From Acidimicrobiia bacterium (GTDB lineage: Bacteria > Actinomycetota > Acidimicrobiia > Acidimicrobiales > Aldehydirespiratoraceae): a stretch of DNA of 64,000 nucleotides. The first letter of the stretch is position 1; each line of letters begins with the position of its first letter. The translations under genes and the position numbers were made by a program. The notes under the pieces are model-generated. The model ran no database searches and was not told where the DNA came from. It saw only the letters and a list, made by a program, of their open reading frames with translations. The DNA lies in the NCBI GenBank assembly GCA_022820805.1, contig JAJEEV010000024.1:1-64000 (forward strand). The letters are read 5' to 3'. Positions 33,933 to 42,506 of this stretch are shown here, one piece after another.

Positions 33933-35108
33933 ATGACCGCCGCCGGCCCGGGAGCACTCGACGGTGTCAGGGTGCTGGACCTCTCCTCGGTGGGGCCCGC
34001 GGCCCGGGCCACCCGTTTGCTTGCCGACTACGGCGCCGACGTCGTGAAGTTGGGGCCGGTGCCACGGCAGGCCGGGGTGGCCACCGTGCCCCCCGCGTAC
34101 GCCTACAGCGGCCACCGGGGAATGAGGCGGGCCCTGTTCGATCTCAAGAGCGACGGGGGACGGGATGCGTTCCTGGACCTGGCCCGCAGCACCGACGTGG
34201 TGGTCGAGAGCTTCCGTCCCGGGGTGGTCGAGCGCCTCGGCATCGGCTACGAGGCCGTCCGGGCCGTCAACCAGTCCCTCATCTACTGCTCCACCAGCGG
34301 CTTCGGCCAGACCGGTCCCCGCAGCCGGTGGGCCGGCCACGATCTGAACTATCTGGCCACCTCCGGCTATCTGCACTGCAGCGGGCGCGACGCCGACGGC
34401 GTCCCCGCCCTGCCCGGCGCCACGGTGGCCGACATCGCGGCCGGCGGGATGCAGGCCGCCATGGCGATCATGGCCGCCCTGCTGCGCCGGGAACGCACGG
34501 GCCGCGGCGAGTACCTCGACGTGTCGGTGGCCGACGGGGCGCTGGGGATGATGGCGCTCTACGCCGACGAGCACCTGGCGACCGGGATCGAACCGGGGCC
34601 GGGGCATTACATCCTGACCGGCCGGTACGCCTGCTACGGCGTTTACGCCTGCGCCGACGGAGAGCACCTGTCGGTGGCTGCCATCGAGCCCGCCTTCTGG
34701 GCCAACCTGTGCCGCGCTCTGGGCCTGGAGGCCTACATCGACGCCCAGACCGACGACGAGCGCCAGGACGAGATCCGCTCGGCGCTGGCTGCTCGCTTCG
34801 CGACGGCGGGCCGCGACGAGTGGGTGCGCCGGCTCGGTCCCGCCGACTGCTGCGTGGCCCCGGTCAACACTGTCGCCGAGGCCGTCCACGACGAGCAGTA
34901 CCGGTTCCGGGGCGCGATCGTGAAGGCGGACCATCCGACCGACGGCACTATGGAGCAGGTCGGCCCGGTGTGGGCCGGGACCGTCCCGCCCGACGGCTCG
35001 TACCCGCTGCCCGACCTGACCTCCACCGACACCGCCGTGCTGCTCGCCGAGGCCGGCTACGACCAGGCCCGAGTCGATGCCCTGGCATCCGCGGGTGTGA
35101 TCGCATGA
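33933..35108 (+). CDS. CaiB/BaiF CoA-transferase or alpha-methylacyl-CoA racemase-like enzyme
   Basis: The 391-residue protein reads LDGVRVLDLSSVGPAARATRLLADYGADVVKLG, RALFDLKSDGGRDAFLDLARSTDVVVESFRPGVVERLGIGYEAV and TSGFGQTGPRSRWAGHDLNYLATSGYL. The GHDLNYLA segment matches alpha-methylacyl-CoA racemase, where its Asp is catalytic. So it may epimerise a 2-methylacyl-CoA, as needed in branched-chain or sterol side-chain breakdown, or transfer CoA. Its stop overlaps the ATG of the double hot-dog hydratase gene (ATGA). Confidence 0.88.
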   Translation: MTAAGPGALDGVRVLDLSSVGPAARATRLLADYGADVVKLGPVPRQAGVATVPPAYAYSGHRGMRRALFDLKSDGGRDAFLDLARSTDVVVESFRPGVVERLGIGYEAVRAVNQSLIYCSTSGFGQTGPRSRWAGHDLNYLATSGYLHCSGRDADGVPALPGATVADIAAGGMQAAMAIMAALLRRERTGRGEYLDVSVADGALGMMALYADEHLATGIEPGPGHYILTGRYACYGVYACADGEHLSVAAIEPAFWANLCRALGLEAYIDAQTDDERQDEIRSALAARFATAGRDEWVRRLGPADCCVAPVNTVAEAVHDEQYRFRGAIVKADHPTDGTMEQVGPVWAGTVPPDGSYPLPDLTSTDTAVLLAEAGYDQARVDALASAGVIA

Positions 35109-36169
35109 CCGTTGCGCTGCCGGACGGCATCGCCGAGCTGATCGGCCGGCCCATGTACTTGGAGACGGCGGACTTCCCCGTCGAGATGGCCTACGGCTGG
35201 AACACCCTGGCCGCCACCGAGAACGGCAATCCCCTGTACTGGGAGCCGGCGGTGGCCGAAATGCTGGCCGGGGGCCGGATCCTGCCGCTCAGCACGCTCT
35301 CGCTGTGGATGCGCCCCCATCGCTGGTCTCCGGGCGCTACGACCGAGCAAGTGGCGCTTCAGGTCCACTTCGACCTCAAGGAACGGCTGGACCTGCCCGA
35401 GGCCATCATGAGCGACAACACGATCGCGTTCCACGAGCCGGTGCGCCCCGGCGACGTGATCAGCCACCACCAGGTCCTGCGGTCCGTGAGCGATCCCAAG
35501 ACGACCCGGCTCGGCTCCGGCCGCTTCTGGGTGATCGACGTCGAGTACCACAACCAGCGCGGCGACCTCGTCGGCGTGGAGTCCTACACCGGGTTCGGCT
35601 ACCGCCGGAGCGACGCCGACCCGGCCGGGGAGCCCCAGAAGTCGAGCCGGGCGGGGTCCCCGCCGCCGACGGCGCAGGACGGCGGCCCGCGGGCGAAGCC
35701 GGACCCCGCCCACGACCAGGTGCGAGTCGGCGACGTCCTGCCCGAGCTCACCCACGACGTGACCGCAACCACCGTCGTGCTGGGGGCGCTGGCCAGCCGT
35801 GACTGGCGGCCCATGCACCACGACTATCGCTTCGCCACCGAGCGCAACGGCACCCGCGACATCTTCCTGAACACGCCCAACCAGCTGGCCTGGATGGAGC
35901 GGGCCATCACCGACTGGACCGGCCCGAAGGGCCGCCCGGGCCGGATCTCGTTCCGCATGCACGATCCGGTCTTCCCCGGCGACACGATGACGATCGCGAG
36001 CCGGGTGAGCGCGACCCCCGTCGACAGCGCCGGATGCGGCTGGGTCGAACTCGAGCTAGTGCTGCGGGGCGACGACCGCACGTGCACGACCGGAAGGGCA
36101 CGGGTGGCTCTGCCCATGTCGTCGTCGGACAACCCGTGGCTGCGCCGCGGCGACGACTGGCGGCCGTGA
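35105..36169 (+). CDS. double hot-dog protein: FAS1-type dehydratase region plus MaoC-like hydratase
   Basis: The 354-residue protein has an N-terminal hot-dog (residues about 10-165, with SDNTIAFHEPVRPGDVISHHQVL and RFWVIDVEYHNQRGDLVGVES) and a C-terminal MaoC-like hot-dog (about 200-345). The hydratase-2 D-x4-H motif is SRDWRPMHHDY. A flexible linker rich in Pro, Ser and Ala joins them. It should hydrate an enoyl-CoA after the dehydrogenase step. The overlap with the racemase-like gene upstream and the ACAD gene 43 bases downstream places it in one oxidation operon. Confidence 0.87.
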   Translation: MTVALPDGIAELIGRPMYLETADFPVEMAYGWNTLAATENGNPLYWEPAVAEMLAGGRILPLSTLSLWMRPHRWSPGATTEQVALQVHFDLKERLDLPEAIMSDNTIAFHEPVRPGDVISHHQVLRSVSDPKTTRLGSGRFWVIDVEYHNQRGDLVGVESYTGFGYRRSDADPAGEPQKSSRAGSPPPTAQDGGPRAKPDPAHDQVRVGDVLPELTHDVTATTVVLGALASRDWRPMHHDYRFATERNGTRDIFLNTPNQLAWMERAITDWTGPKGRPGRISFRMHDPVFPGDTMTIASRVSATPVDSAGCGWVELELVLRGDDRTCTTGRARVALPMSSSDNPWLRRGDDWRP

Positions 36170-36212
36170 TGCGCAGCAACCCGATGAACCCCGCCGGCTC
36201 CGGGAGAGGCTG

Positions 36213-37352
36213 ATGCTGGACCTCGACTTCACCCAGGAACAGGACATGCTGCGCGACATGGTGCGGGGCCTGTGCGGCGAGTTCTCGCCTCTGGAGCGGG
36301 TGCGGGAGCTCGAGGACGACCCCGACGGGATCGCCCGCGACCTGTGGGAACGCTTCGGAGAACTGGGCCTGTGCGGTCTGATGGTCCCCGAGGGCGACGG
36401 CGGGTCGGGCATGAACCTGATCGACGGGGTGGTGCTCTACGAGGAGTTGGGCCGCTCGCTGGCGCCGCTCCCCCACTTCGTGAGCTGCGTTCTGGCCGCG
36501 GGCGCGATCATGCAGGCCGGGTCGCCTCAACAGCGGGCCGAACTGCTCGGTCCGATCGCGTCGGGCGAGACCGTCGCCACCGTGGGATGGCTGGAGCCGG
36601 GCGGCGGCTTCAGTCCCCGGGGGGTGCAGTTGGCGGCCCGGGCCGGCGGCGACGGGTTCGTGCTCGACGGAGCCAAGGTCCACGTGCCGTTCGCCTCGGC
36701 GGCCGACCTGCTGGTGGTCCTGGCCCGCACCGGCGACGGCGAGCGCGACATCGACCTGTTCGCGGTGCCCGCCAGCGCCGCGGGGCTGCACCTGGAGCAG
36801 CGCATGTCGATCGCGTCGGACACGCAGTACCTGGTCACCTTCGACGGTGTGACCGTCGGCACCGACGCCCGGCTGAGCGCACCCGGCGGGGCGCAGGGTA
36901 TGGGCTGGGAGGCATGGGACCGGACCATGCACGCCGGCGCGATCCTGGCCGCGGCCCAGGCGGTGGGCGGCGCGTCCTACGCGCTGGAGATCACCGTCGA
37001 GTACGCCAAGAACAGGCACCAGTTCGGCAAGGCCCTGGCCGAGTTCCAGGCCATCTCCCACTACCTGGCCGACGCCCGCACCACCCTCGACGGCGCCCGC
37101 CTGCTGGTGTGCGAGGCGGCCTGGGCCCACAGCACCGGCCGACCGGTGGACCGTCTGGCCCCCATGGCCAAGCTGTTCGCCTGCCGCACCTACCGTGACA
37201 TCACCGCCATGTGCCAGCAGGTGTTCGGCGGCATCGGCTTCACCCTGGAGTACGACATCCAGCTCTACTTCCGGCGGGCCAAGCAGCTCCAGCTGTCATG
37301 GTGGGACACAGCCGCCTGCGAGGACCGGATCGCCGACGCCGTCCTGGCATGA
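36213..37352 (+). CDS. acyl-CoA dehydrogenase (small FadE-type subunit)
   Basis: The 379-residue flavoprotein shows LDLDFTQEQDMLRDMVRGL, GLCGLMVPEGDGGSGM, FVLDGAKVHVPFASAADLLVV, and the C-terminal RHQFGKALAEFQAISHYLAD ... CQQVFGGIGFTLEYDIQLYFRRAKQLQ. Its N-terminal and FAD segments are looser than in the 407-residue ACAD at 32637, as in the beta chains of heterotetrameric FadE pairs. The stop overlaps the ATG of the molybdopterin membrane protein gene (ATGA). Confidence 0.9.
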   Translation: MLDLDFTQEQDMLRDMVRGLCGEFSPLERVRELEDDPDGIARDLWERFGELGLCGLMVPEGDGGSGMNLIDGVVLYEELGRSLAPLPHFVSCVLAAGAIMQAGSPQQRAELLGPIASGETVATVGWLEPGGGFSPRGVQLAARAGGDGFVLDGAKVHVPFASAADLLVVLARTGDGERDIDLFAVPASAAGLHLEQRMSIASDTQYLVTFDGVTVGTDARLSAPGGAQGMGWEAWDRTMHAGAILAAAQAVGGASYALEITVEYAKNRHQFGKALAEFQAISHYLADARTTLDGARLLVCEAAWAHSTGRPVDRLAPMAKLFACRTYRDITAMCQQVFGGIGFTLEYDIQLYFRRAKQLQLSWWDTAACEDRIADAVLA

Positions 37353-38344
37353 CGACTACCAGATGGCTCACTCCCCGGCGGGTGGACCTGCTGCTGGCCA
37401 TATCGGTGACGGTGGCCGCGGTGACCGGGTTGGTGTCCTGGGGCGTCGGCAGCGGCTGGGCCCGCTGGGTGACGATCATCCATGCGCTGGCCGGGCTGAG
37501 CCTGCTGGCCCTGGCCCCGGCCAAGCTCAGGGGCTCGGTGCGCACCGGGCTGAAGCGCCGCCGGGCCACCCGGTGGCTGTCGATGCTGCTGGGCGTGCTG
37601 GTGACGGCAACCGTCACCCTCGGCATCCTGCACGCCACCGGGCTGTGGCACGGGGTGGGCTACTGGTCGGCGCTGTGGACCCATGTGCTGCTGGCTGCGC
37701 TGCTGGCGCCGCTGGTGGTGTGGCATATCGCGAGCCGGCCGGGTCGCCCCCGGGTGACCGACCTCGACCGCAGGGCCCTAGCCGGCGGCGGCCTTGCGCT
37801 GGCCGCGGCCGGCGCCGCCTACGGCGTCCAGCAGCTGGCGGTGGGAGACAACCGGCGCTTCACCGGCTCCCACGAGATCGCCTCGTTCAACCCGTCGGAG
37901 ATGCCGACCACGATGTGGCTCAACGACCGCTCGCCGCGGGTGTCAGCATCGGACTGGGAACTGACGATCGCGGGCCGGCCGGTGGAACTGGCGACCCTGC
38001 GAGAGACGGCCCGGCCGCTGGAGGCTGATCTCGACTGCACCGGCGGTTGGTGGAGCCGCCAGTCGTGGGACGCGGTGCCGCTCGCCGAGCTGATGCCCGA
38101 AGTGGACCGACCGACCCTTGAGGTCACGTCGCTGACCGGTTACAGCCGCCTGTTCCCGGCCCGCGACGCCCCCAACCTCTATCTGGCCGTCGGCTACAGC
38201 GGCGAGCCGCTGCGGCGGGGCCACGGCGCACCGGTGCGGCTGGTGGCCCCGGGACGGCGGGGCTTCTGGTGGGTGAAGTGGGTCAGCCGGATCGAGCCGG
38301 TCGACCGCCCCTGGTGGCTCCAGCTCCCGTTCCCCCTCGAGTAG
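37349..38344 (+). CDS. membrane-anchored molybdopterin-dependent oxidoreductase (sulfite-oxidase fold)
   Basis: The 331-residue protein has four membrane helices in residues 12-130 (VDLLLAISVTVAAVTGLVSWG, VTIIHALAGLSLLALA, LSMLLGVLVTATVTLGILHATG, WTHVLLAALLAPLVVWHIA) carrying several His (45, 95, 112, 126) that could bind heme b. A hydrophobic hairpin follows (RRALAGGGLALAAAGAAYGV), then a SUOX-type domain with the cofactor Cys C230 (ADLDCTGGWW) and GVPLAEL-like DAVPLAELM. It is coupled by ATGA to the ACAD gene. It likely catalyses an oxidation outside the membrane with electrons entering the quinone pool; the substrate is unknown. Confidence 0.82.
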   Translation: MTTTRWLTPRRVDLLLAISVTVAAVTGLVSWGVGSGWARWVTIIHALAGLSLLALAPAKLRGSVRTGLKRRRATRWLSMLLGVLVTATVTLGILHATGLWHGVGYWSALWTHVLLAALLAPLVVWHIASRPGRPRVTDLDRRALAGGGLALAAAGAAYGVQQLAVGDNRRFTGSHEIASFNPSEMPTTMWLNDRSPRVSASDWELTIAGRPVELATLRETARPLEADLDCTGGWWSRQSWDAVPLAELMPEVDRPTLEVTSLTGYSRLFPARDAPNLYLAVGYSGEPLRRGHGAPVRLVAPGRRGFWWVKWVSRIEPVDRPWWLQLPFPLE

Positions 38345-38403
38345 ATCCCACCTACCCGGCCCCGGCGCGATACTAAGCATGGCCCCGGAGGCAACCGGAG
38401 GGG

Positions 38404-40083
38404 ATGCCTGTGAGGCGGTCAGCTGTTTGGTTCGTGGCGATGGCGCTGGTGGCGACCGGCTGCTCGAACGGTGCGTCGCCGGATCCGGCCGGCTCCCAGT
38501 TGGGCGAACCTGCAGGCTCGGCCGCCGCCATCGAGGCACTGAGCACGACCGGGCCTCCGCCCGCGGAGCCCGCGCCGGCCGAGGGGAGATTCACGGCGGT
38601 CGCGGCCGGGTACTGGCACGCTTGCGCCATCCGCGCCGACGGAACCGTCGTGTGCTGGGGGCCCAACCAGGAGGGTGTGTTGGACGCTCCCTCGGGACAG
38701 TTCTCGACGATCGCGTCCGGCTATGAGCACAATTGCGCCATCACCGTCGGCGGCACCATCGAATGCTGGGGCCGGGACAGCCTGGGCACAACCGACCCGC
38801 CCGACGGGAGTTTCACCGACATCTCGGCTGGTCGCTACCACACGTGCGCCCGCCGCGTCGACGGCGACATCGAATGCTGGGGCGGTGACTACGCGGAGGC
38901 TCTCACTCCTCCCGGCGGACACTTCGCAGCGGTGGACACGGCCGGCAGTCACGCCTGCGTGCTGCGCGACGGCGGAACGGTTCAATGTTGGGGACTGGAC
39001 GACAACGGTTCCACCCGGGCACCCGGCGGAGTCTTCACAGCCGTCTCGGCTGGACTCTCGCACGTTTGCGGCATCCGGACCGGTGGCGTCATCGAATGCT
39101 GGGGCAACCCCTTCGGAGATGTCCTGGTCGCCCCCGACGGGCAGTTCCGCGGTGTCTCAGCCAGCATCGAGCACTCATGCGCGGTAGGCATCGATGGATC
39201 CGTCGAATGCTGGGGTTCCAACGCCTTCGGCAAGGCCGCTGCGCCCAGCGGCCGGTTCCGTTCGGTGTCGGCCGGCGGGGAGCACACATGCGGATTGCGC
39301 ACCGACGGGGACATCCAATGCTGGGGCCGGCGCTTCGGTGCCGGCGCTGACGCGCCGGGCGGAGCCTTCACGTCGCTCGCAGCCAGCGGCAACCACACCT
39401 GCGGGCTGCGCACCGGCGGCACCGTCGAGTGCTGGGGCACCGACCTGGTGGGCCAGATGGAGCCGCCCGGTGATCGCTTCCGAGCCATCGACACCGGGAA
39501 CTACTTCGCCTGCGGCCTGCGCACCGACGACGGGACCATCGAGTGCTGGGGCTACGACCGCTTCGGCGTGCTCGACGTGCCCGACGGGCAGTTCGTCGCA
39601 GTCACCGCCAGTGTCGGGCACGCCTGCGGCCTCCGTGCCCGCGGCACCGTCGAGTGCTGGGGCTCCAACTCCCATGGCCAGGCCGACGCCCCCGAGGGCG
39701 TCTTCTCAGCCATCACCGCGGGAGGCACTCACACCTGCGGGATTCGCGACACCGGCGCAGCCAGATGCTGGGGCAACCCCCACGCGGGGAGGCTGGACCG
39801 CCCACCGGGAGCATTCAGCGCGCTGGCAGCCGGAGACAGCCATACCTGCGGACTGCGCTTCGGCGGCACCGCCGACTGCTGGGGCTCCAACTCGCACGGA
39901 CAGACCGACGCCTCCGAGGGCGTCTTCACGGCCGTCTCGACCGGGGTGCACTCGTGCGGCCTGCTCCCCCGCGGCGACGTCGCGTGCTGGGGAACAGACG
40001 AGGCGCCCGCCGCCGGGGAGTTCGCCGCGATCGAGGTCGGGCAGGGCTACACCTGCGGGCTGCGGCGTGACGGCACCGTCTAG
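38404..40083 (+). CDS. RCC1-like beta-propeller lipoprotein, last repeat cut by TAG
   Basis: The 559-residue protein has a lipoprotein signal (VWFVAMALVATGC, C20) and a low-complexity linker. Fourteen repeats of about 38 residues follow with the core H-xCGLRxDGTVECWGxNxxGQ, making an RCC1/BLIP-II-style propeller at the cell surface. Repeat 14 reads CGLRRDGTV, then TAG (40081-40083), then in the same frame CWGTLRAPPEGVTYTG and TGA at 40134. In other repeats the position is usually Glu (GAG or GAA), so one base change removes the last strand. The two conserved Cys of each repeat may form disulfides. Confidence 0.88.
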   Translation: MPVRRSAVWFVAMALVATGCSNGASPDPAGSQLGEPAGSAAAIEALSTTGPPPAEPAPAEGRFTAVAAGYWHACAIRADGTVVCWGPNQEGVLDAPSGQFSTIASGYEHNCAITVGGTIECWGRDSLGTTDPPDGSFTDISAGRYHTCARRVDGDIECWGGDYAEALTPPGGHFAAVDTAGSHACVLRDGGTVQCWGLDDNGSTRAPGGVFTAVSAGLSHVCGIRTGGVIECWGNPFGDVLVAPDGQFRGVSASIEHSCAVGIDGSVECWGSNAFGKAAAPSGRFRSVSAGGEHTCGLRTDGDIQCWGRRFGAGADAPGGAFTSLAASGNHTCGLRTGGTVECWGTDLVGQMEPPGDRFRAIDTGNYFACGLRTDDGTIECWGYDRFGVLDVPDGQFVAVTASVGHACGLRARGTVECWGSNSHGQADAPEGVFSAITAGGTHTCGIRDTGAARCWGNPHAGRLDRPPGAFSALAAGDSHTCGLRFGGTADCWGSNSHGQTDASEGVFTAVSTGVHSCGLLPRGDVACWGTDEAPAAGEFAAIEVGQGYTCGLRRDGTV

Positions 40084-40173
40084 TGCTGGGGCACACTGCG
40101 GGCCCCGCCCGAGGGTGTGACCTACACCGGCTGACCTACCTCCGGGCAAACCCGAGGCCGGGCATACTGAGAC

Positions 40174-42480
40174 GTGCCCTGGTGGCGGAGGCTCGACGCG
40201 GGCCGTGTCGCGATTCTGGCTGTGCTCGTCATCGGCACGGTCGCGCTCCTCACCCGCAGCCAGTGGTCCGGCACGGTCGAGACAGCCGTCGATGTGGCCG
40301 TGGACGCGGTGGATATCGCCGTCGACGCGGTTGACGTCGCCGTCGACAGCGCGGTCGACGGGAACGAGGCCGGCGAGATCGACCGCTCCGAGCTGGTGAC
40401 CGGGGGCGAGGTGGTCGCTCCCCCGGTGGTGGACGTCGACGACCCCGAGGACTTCGACGTCGAGACCGAGCGCCTGTACCGGATCGTGCCCGAGAGCGGC
40501 TCCCGGGCCAGCTACCACATCCAGGAGCGACTCGGCGGGCTGTCGCGCACCACCGTGGGCACCACCGGGGTGATGGCCGGGGAGATCGCAGTCAACCTCA
40601 CCGACCTGGCCGCCAGCCGGGTCGGCGAGATCGTGGTGAACGTCGAGATGTTCCGGTCCGACTCGGCGCTGCGGGACAAGCGCATCCGTCACGACTACCT
40701 CCAGTCGAGCCACTGGCCCTTCGTGAGGTTCAGGCCCACGTCGATCGAGGGCCTCGACGCCGAGTTCGCCGACGGCACCAGCTACGACATCGCCATCACC
40801 GGCGAGCTGACCGTCAAGGAGACCACCCGCACCGAGACCTTCACCGGCACCGTCTCCGTCACGCCCGACGCGCTCACCGCAGTCGTGTCCGCCACCGTGC
40901 TGACCAGCGACTACGACGTCGGACCCATCAACATCGCCCGGCTGGTCCACACTTCCGACGAGGTGATCCTCACCTTCGAGATGGTCGCCGACCGAGTCGA
41001 CCTGGGCTCGGAGCCGGCCGGCGACCTGCGCCGCGAGATCGACCCGACCGGCGACATCGCGAAGGGTCGGTTCGCGGCCACCGTGCAGCCGATCCTGGAG
41101 ACGCGCTGCGTGAGCTGCCACACCACCGGTGGCCCGGCCTGGAGCACCCTCGCGCTCGACACCGCCGGCGACGCGGCCGCCATCGCCGACGACATAGCGT
41201 TCGTCACCGGCATCGGCTTCATGCCGCCGTGGCTGCCGTCGGACCTGAGCCCGCAGTACGTGCACGACTGGTCGCTCAGCGACGACGAGAAGGCCGCCAT
41301 CAAGGCGTGGGCCGACGCCGGCGGCGGCCTCGACGTGCGGGCCAGCACGCCGCTGGTGGCCCGCGTCCAGGCGATCATCCCGGTCGAGGAGGACCAGAAG
41401 ATCGGACCACGCGACGGGCTGTACACCGGCTACGCCCGGCCCGACGGCTGGCCGGTCAAGAGCGACGACTACCGCTGCCAGGTGCATGAGGTGGCCGATC
41501 CCGAGGGCGACGGCAACTGGGTCAAGGGCTTCGAGTTCCGGCCCGACCAGGTGTCGGTCGTCCACCACTCCATCGTCTACCGGGTGCCGGCCGCCGCGGC
41601 CGCAGAGGTCGAGGCCAAGATCGCGGCCGAGGACCGCATCGAGGCGGCCGAGGGCCTCTCCGACGAGCCGGGCTGGACCTGCTTCGGGCTCTCGGGGCTC
41701 AACAGCGAGGGCGTGTACTCGATCCAGGGATGGGCGCCGGGCCAGTCGCCCACCATCTACCCCGACGGGTACGGCCTGTACCTGGCGCCCGGCGACATGA
41801 TCGTCAACCAGATCCACTACCACTACGACCACGACACCCCGCCCGACGGCTCCTGGATCATCCTCGACACCGCCACCGCCGACGAGGTCGCCGCCGGCAT
41901 GATCCACATCAGGGGCAACAGCTACCTGACGCCCGCCGAGGTTCCGTGCACGCCCGAGGAGGCCGCGGTGGCCGCCGAGCGGGCCGCCACCATCGACGGC
42001 TACGTCGACCTGTGCGTGCGCGACAACGTACTGGTCGAGATCGGCGAGAAGTACGACGCCTTCGCCCCGCTCATCCCCGACCTGCTGCTGGCGCAGTGCG
42101 GGGGAACGGTGGACGCCTACGACCACCTCGAAGGCAGCATCGGCTACAGCTCCTGTGACCTGCCCGCCCGCAGCACCGGCACCATCCACACCGTGCTCGG
42201 CCACATGCACGAGTTCGGCGCGGCCTACCGCATGACGCTCCATCCCGACACCGCCGAGGAGCGGGTCCTGCTCGACATCCCGGTGTGGGACTTCGAGTGG
42301 CAGCTCAACTACGAGCCGGTGGAGGACATCCGCATCAACCGGGGCGACATGGTGCGCTTCGAGTGCTGGTGGGACCGCACCCTGATCTACATGCCCGAGC
42401 CCCGCTACATCACCTGGAACGAGGGCACCGTCGACGAGATGTGCTTCTCGAGCATCGCGGTGCTGCCCGACCGGACCTGA
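40174..42480 (+). CDS. secreted fusion: YceI-like domain, cytochrome c and copper type II monooxygenase
   Basis: The 768-residue protein begins with a membrane anchor (residues 11-27) and an acidic linker of repeated (A)VDxAVD units (38-63). Residues about 103-276 look like a YceI lipocalin-type domain (SRASYHIQERL, RDKRIRHDYLQSSHWPFVRF). A c-type cytochrome follows with C312-VSC315-H316 and a likely axial Met in GFM350PPW. From about 430 the chain matches Cu(II)-dependent monooxygenases of the PHM/DBH type: H464-H465, H548-x-H550, H677-x-H679. Fusing the heme donor to the copper enzyme suggests self-supplied electrons. GTG 40174 is the start. Confidence 0.85.
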   Translation: MPWWRRLDAGRVAILAVLVIGTVALLTRSQWSGTVETAVDVAVDAVDIAVDAVDVAVDSAVDGNEAGEIDRSELVTGGEVVAPPVVDVDDPEDFDVETERLYRIVPESGSRASYHIQERLGGLSRTTVGTTGVMAGEIAVNLTDLAASRVGEIVVNVEMFRSDSALRDKRIRHDYLQSSHWPFVRFRPTSIEGLDAEFADGTSYDIAITGELTVKETTRTETFTGTVSVTPDALTAVVSATVLTSDYDVGPINIARLVHTSDEVILTFEMVADRVDLGSEPAGDLRREIDPTGDIAKGRFAATVQPILETRCVSCHTTGGPAWSTLALDTAGDAAAIADDIAFVTGIGFMPPWLPSDLSPQYVHDWSLSDDEKAAIKAWADAGGGLDVRASTPLVARVQAIIPVEEDQKIGPRDGLYTGYARPDGWPVKSDDYRCQVHEVADPEGDGNWVKGFEFRPDQVSVVHHSIVYRVPAAAAAEVEAKIAAEDRIEAAEGLSDEPGWTCFGLSGLNSEGVYSIQGWAPGQSPTIYPDGYGLYLAPGDMIVNQIHYHYDHDTPPDGSWIILDTATADEVAAGMIHIRGNSYLTPAEVPCTPEEAAVAAERAATIDGYVDLCVRDNVLVEIGEKYDAFAPLIPDLLLAQCGGTVDAYDHLEGSIGYSSCDLPARSTGTIHTVLGHMHEFGAAYRMTLHPDTAEERVLLDIPVWDFEWQLNYEPVEDIRINRGDMVRFECWWDRTLIYMPEPRYITWNEGTVDEMCFSSIAVLPDRT
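40284..40362 (+). repeat. short tandem repeat encoding the AVDVAVD linker
   Basis: GTCGATGTGGCCGTGGACGC-like units repeat about four times with base changes, encoding alternating (A)VD(V/I)AVD. The peptide forms a regular acidic spacer between the membrane anchor and the YceI domain. Third-base variation shows the repeat is kept at protein rather than DNA level. Confidence 0.6.
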
Positions 42481-42506
42481 ATCCGGACCTGGATGAGGAC
42501 ACTCGC

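Noticed and set aside
10337-40083. Global reassignment of TAG to Glu
   Set aside because: TAG ends several genes where the family also ends (integrase at 5511, CoA-transferase at 24648, aldolase at 31289), and no suppressor tRNA is visible, so only local readthrough, mutation or error is plausible.
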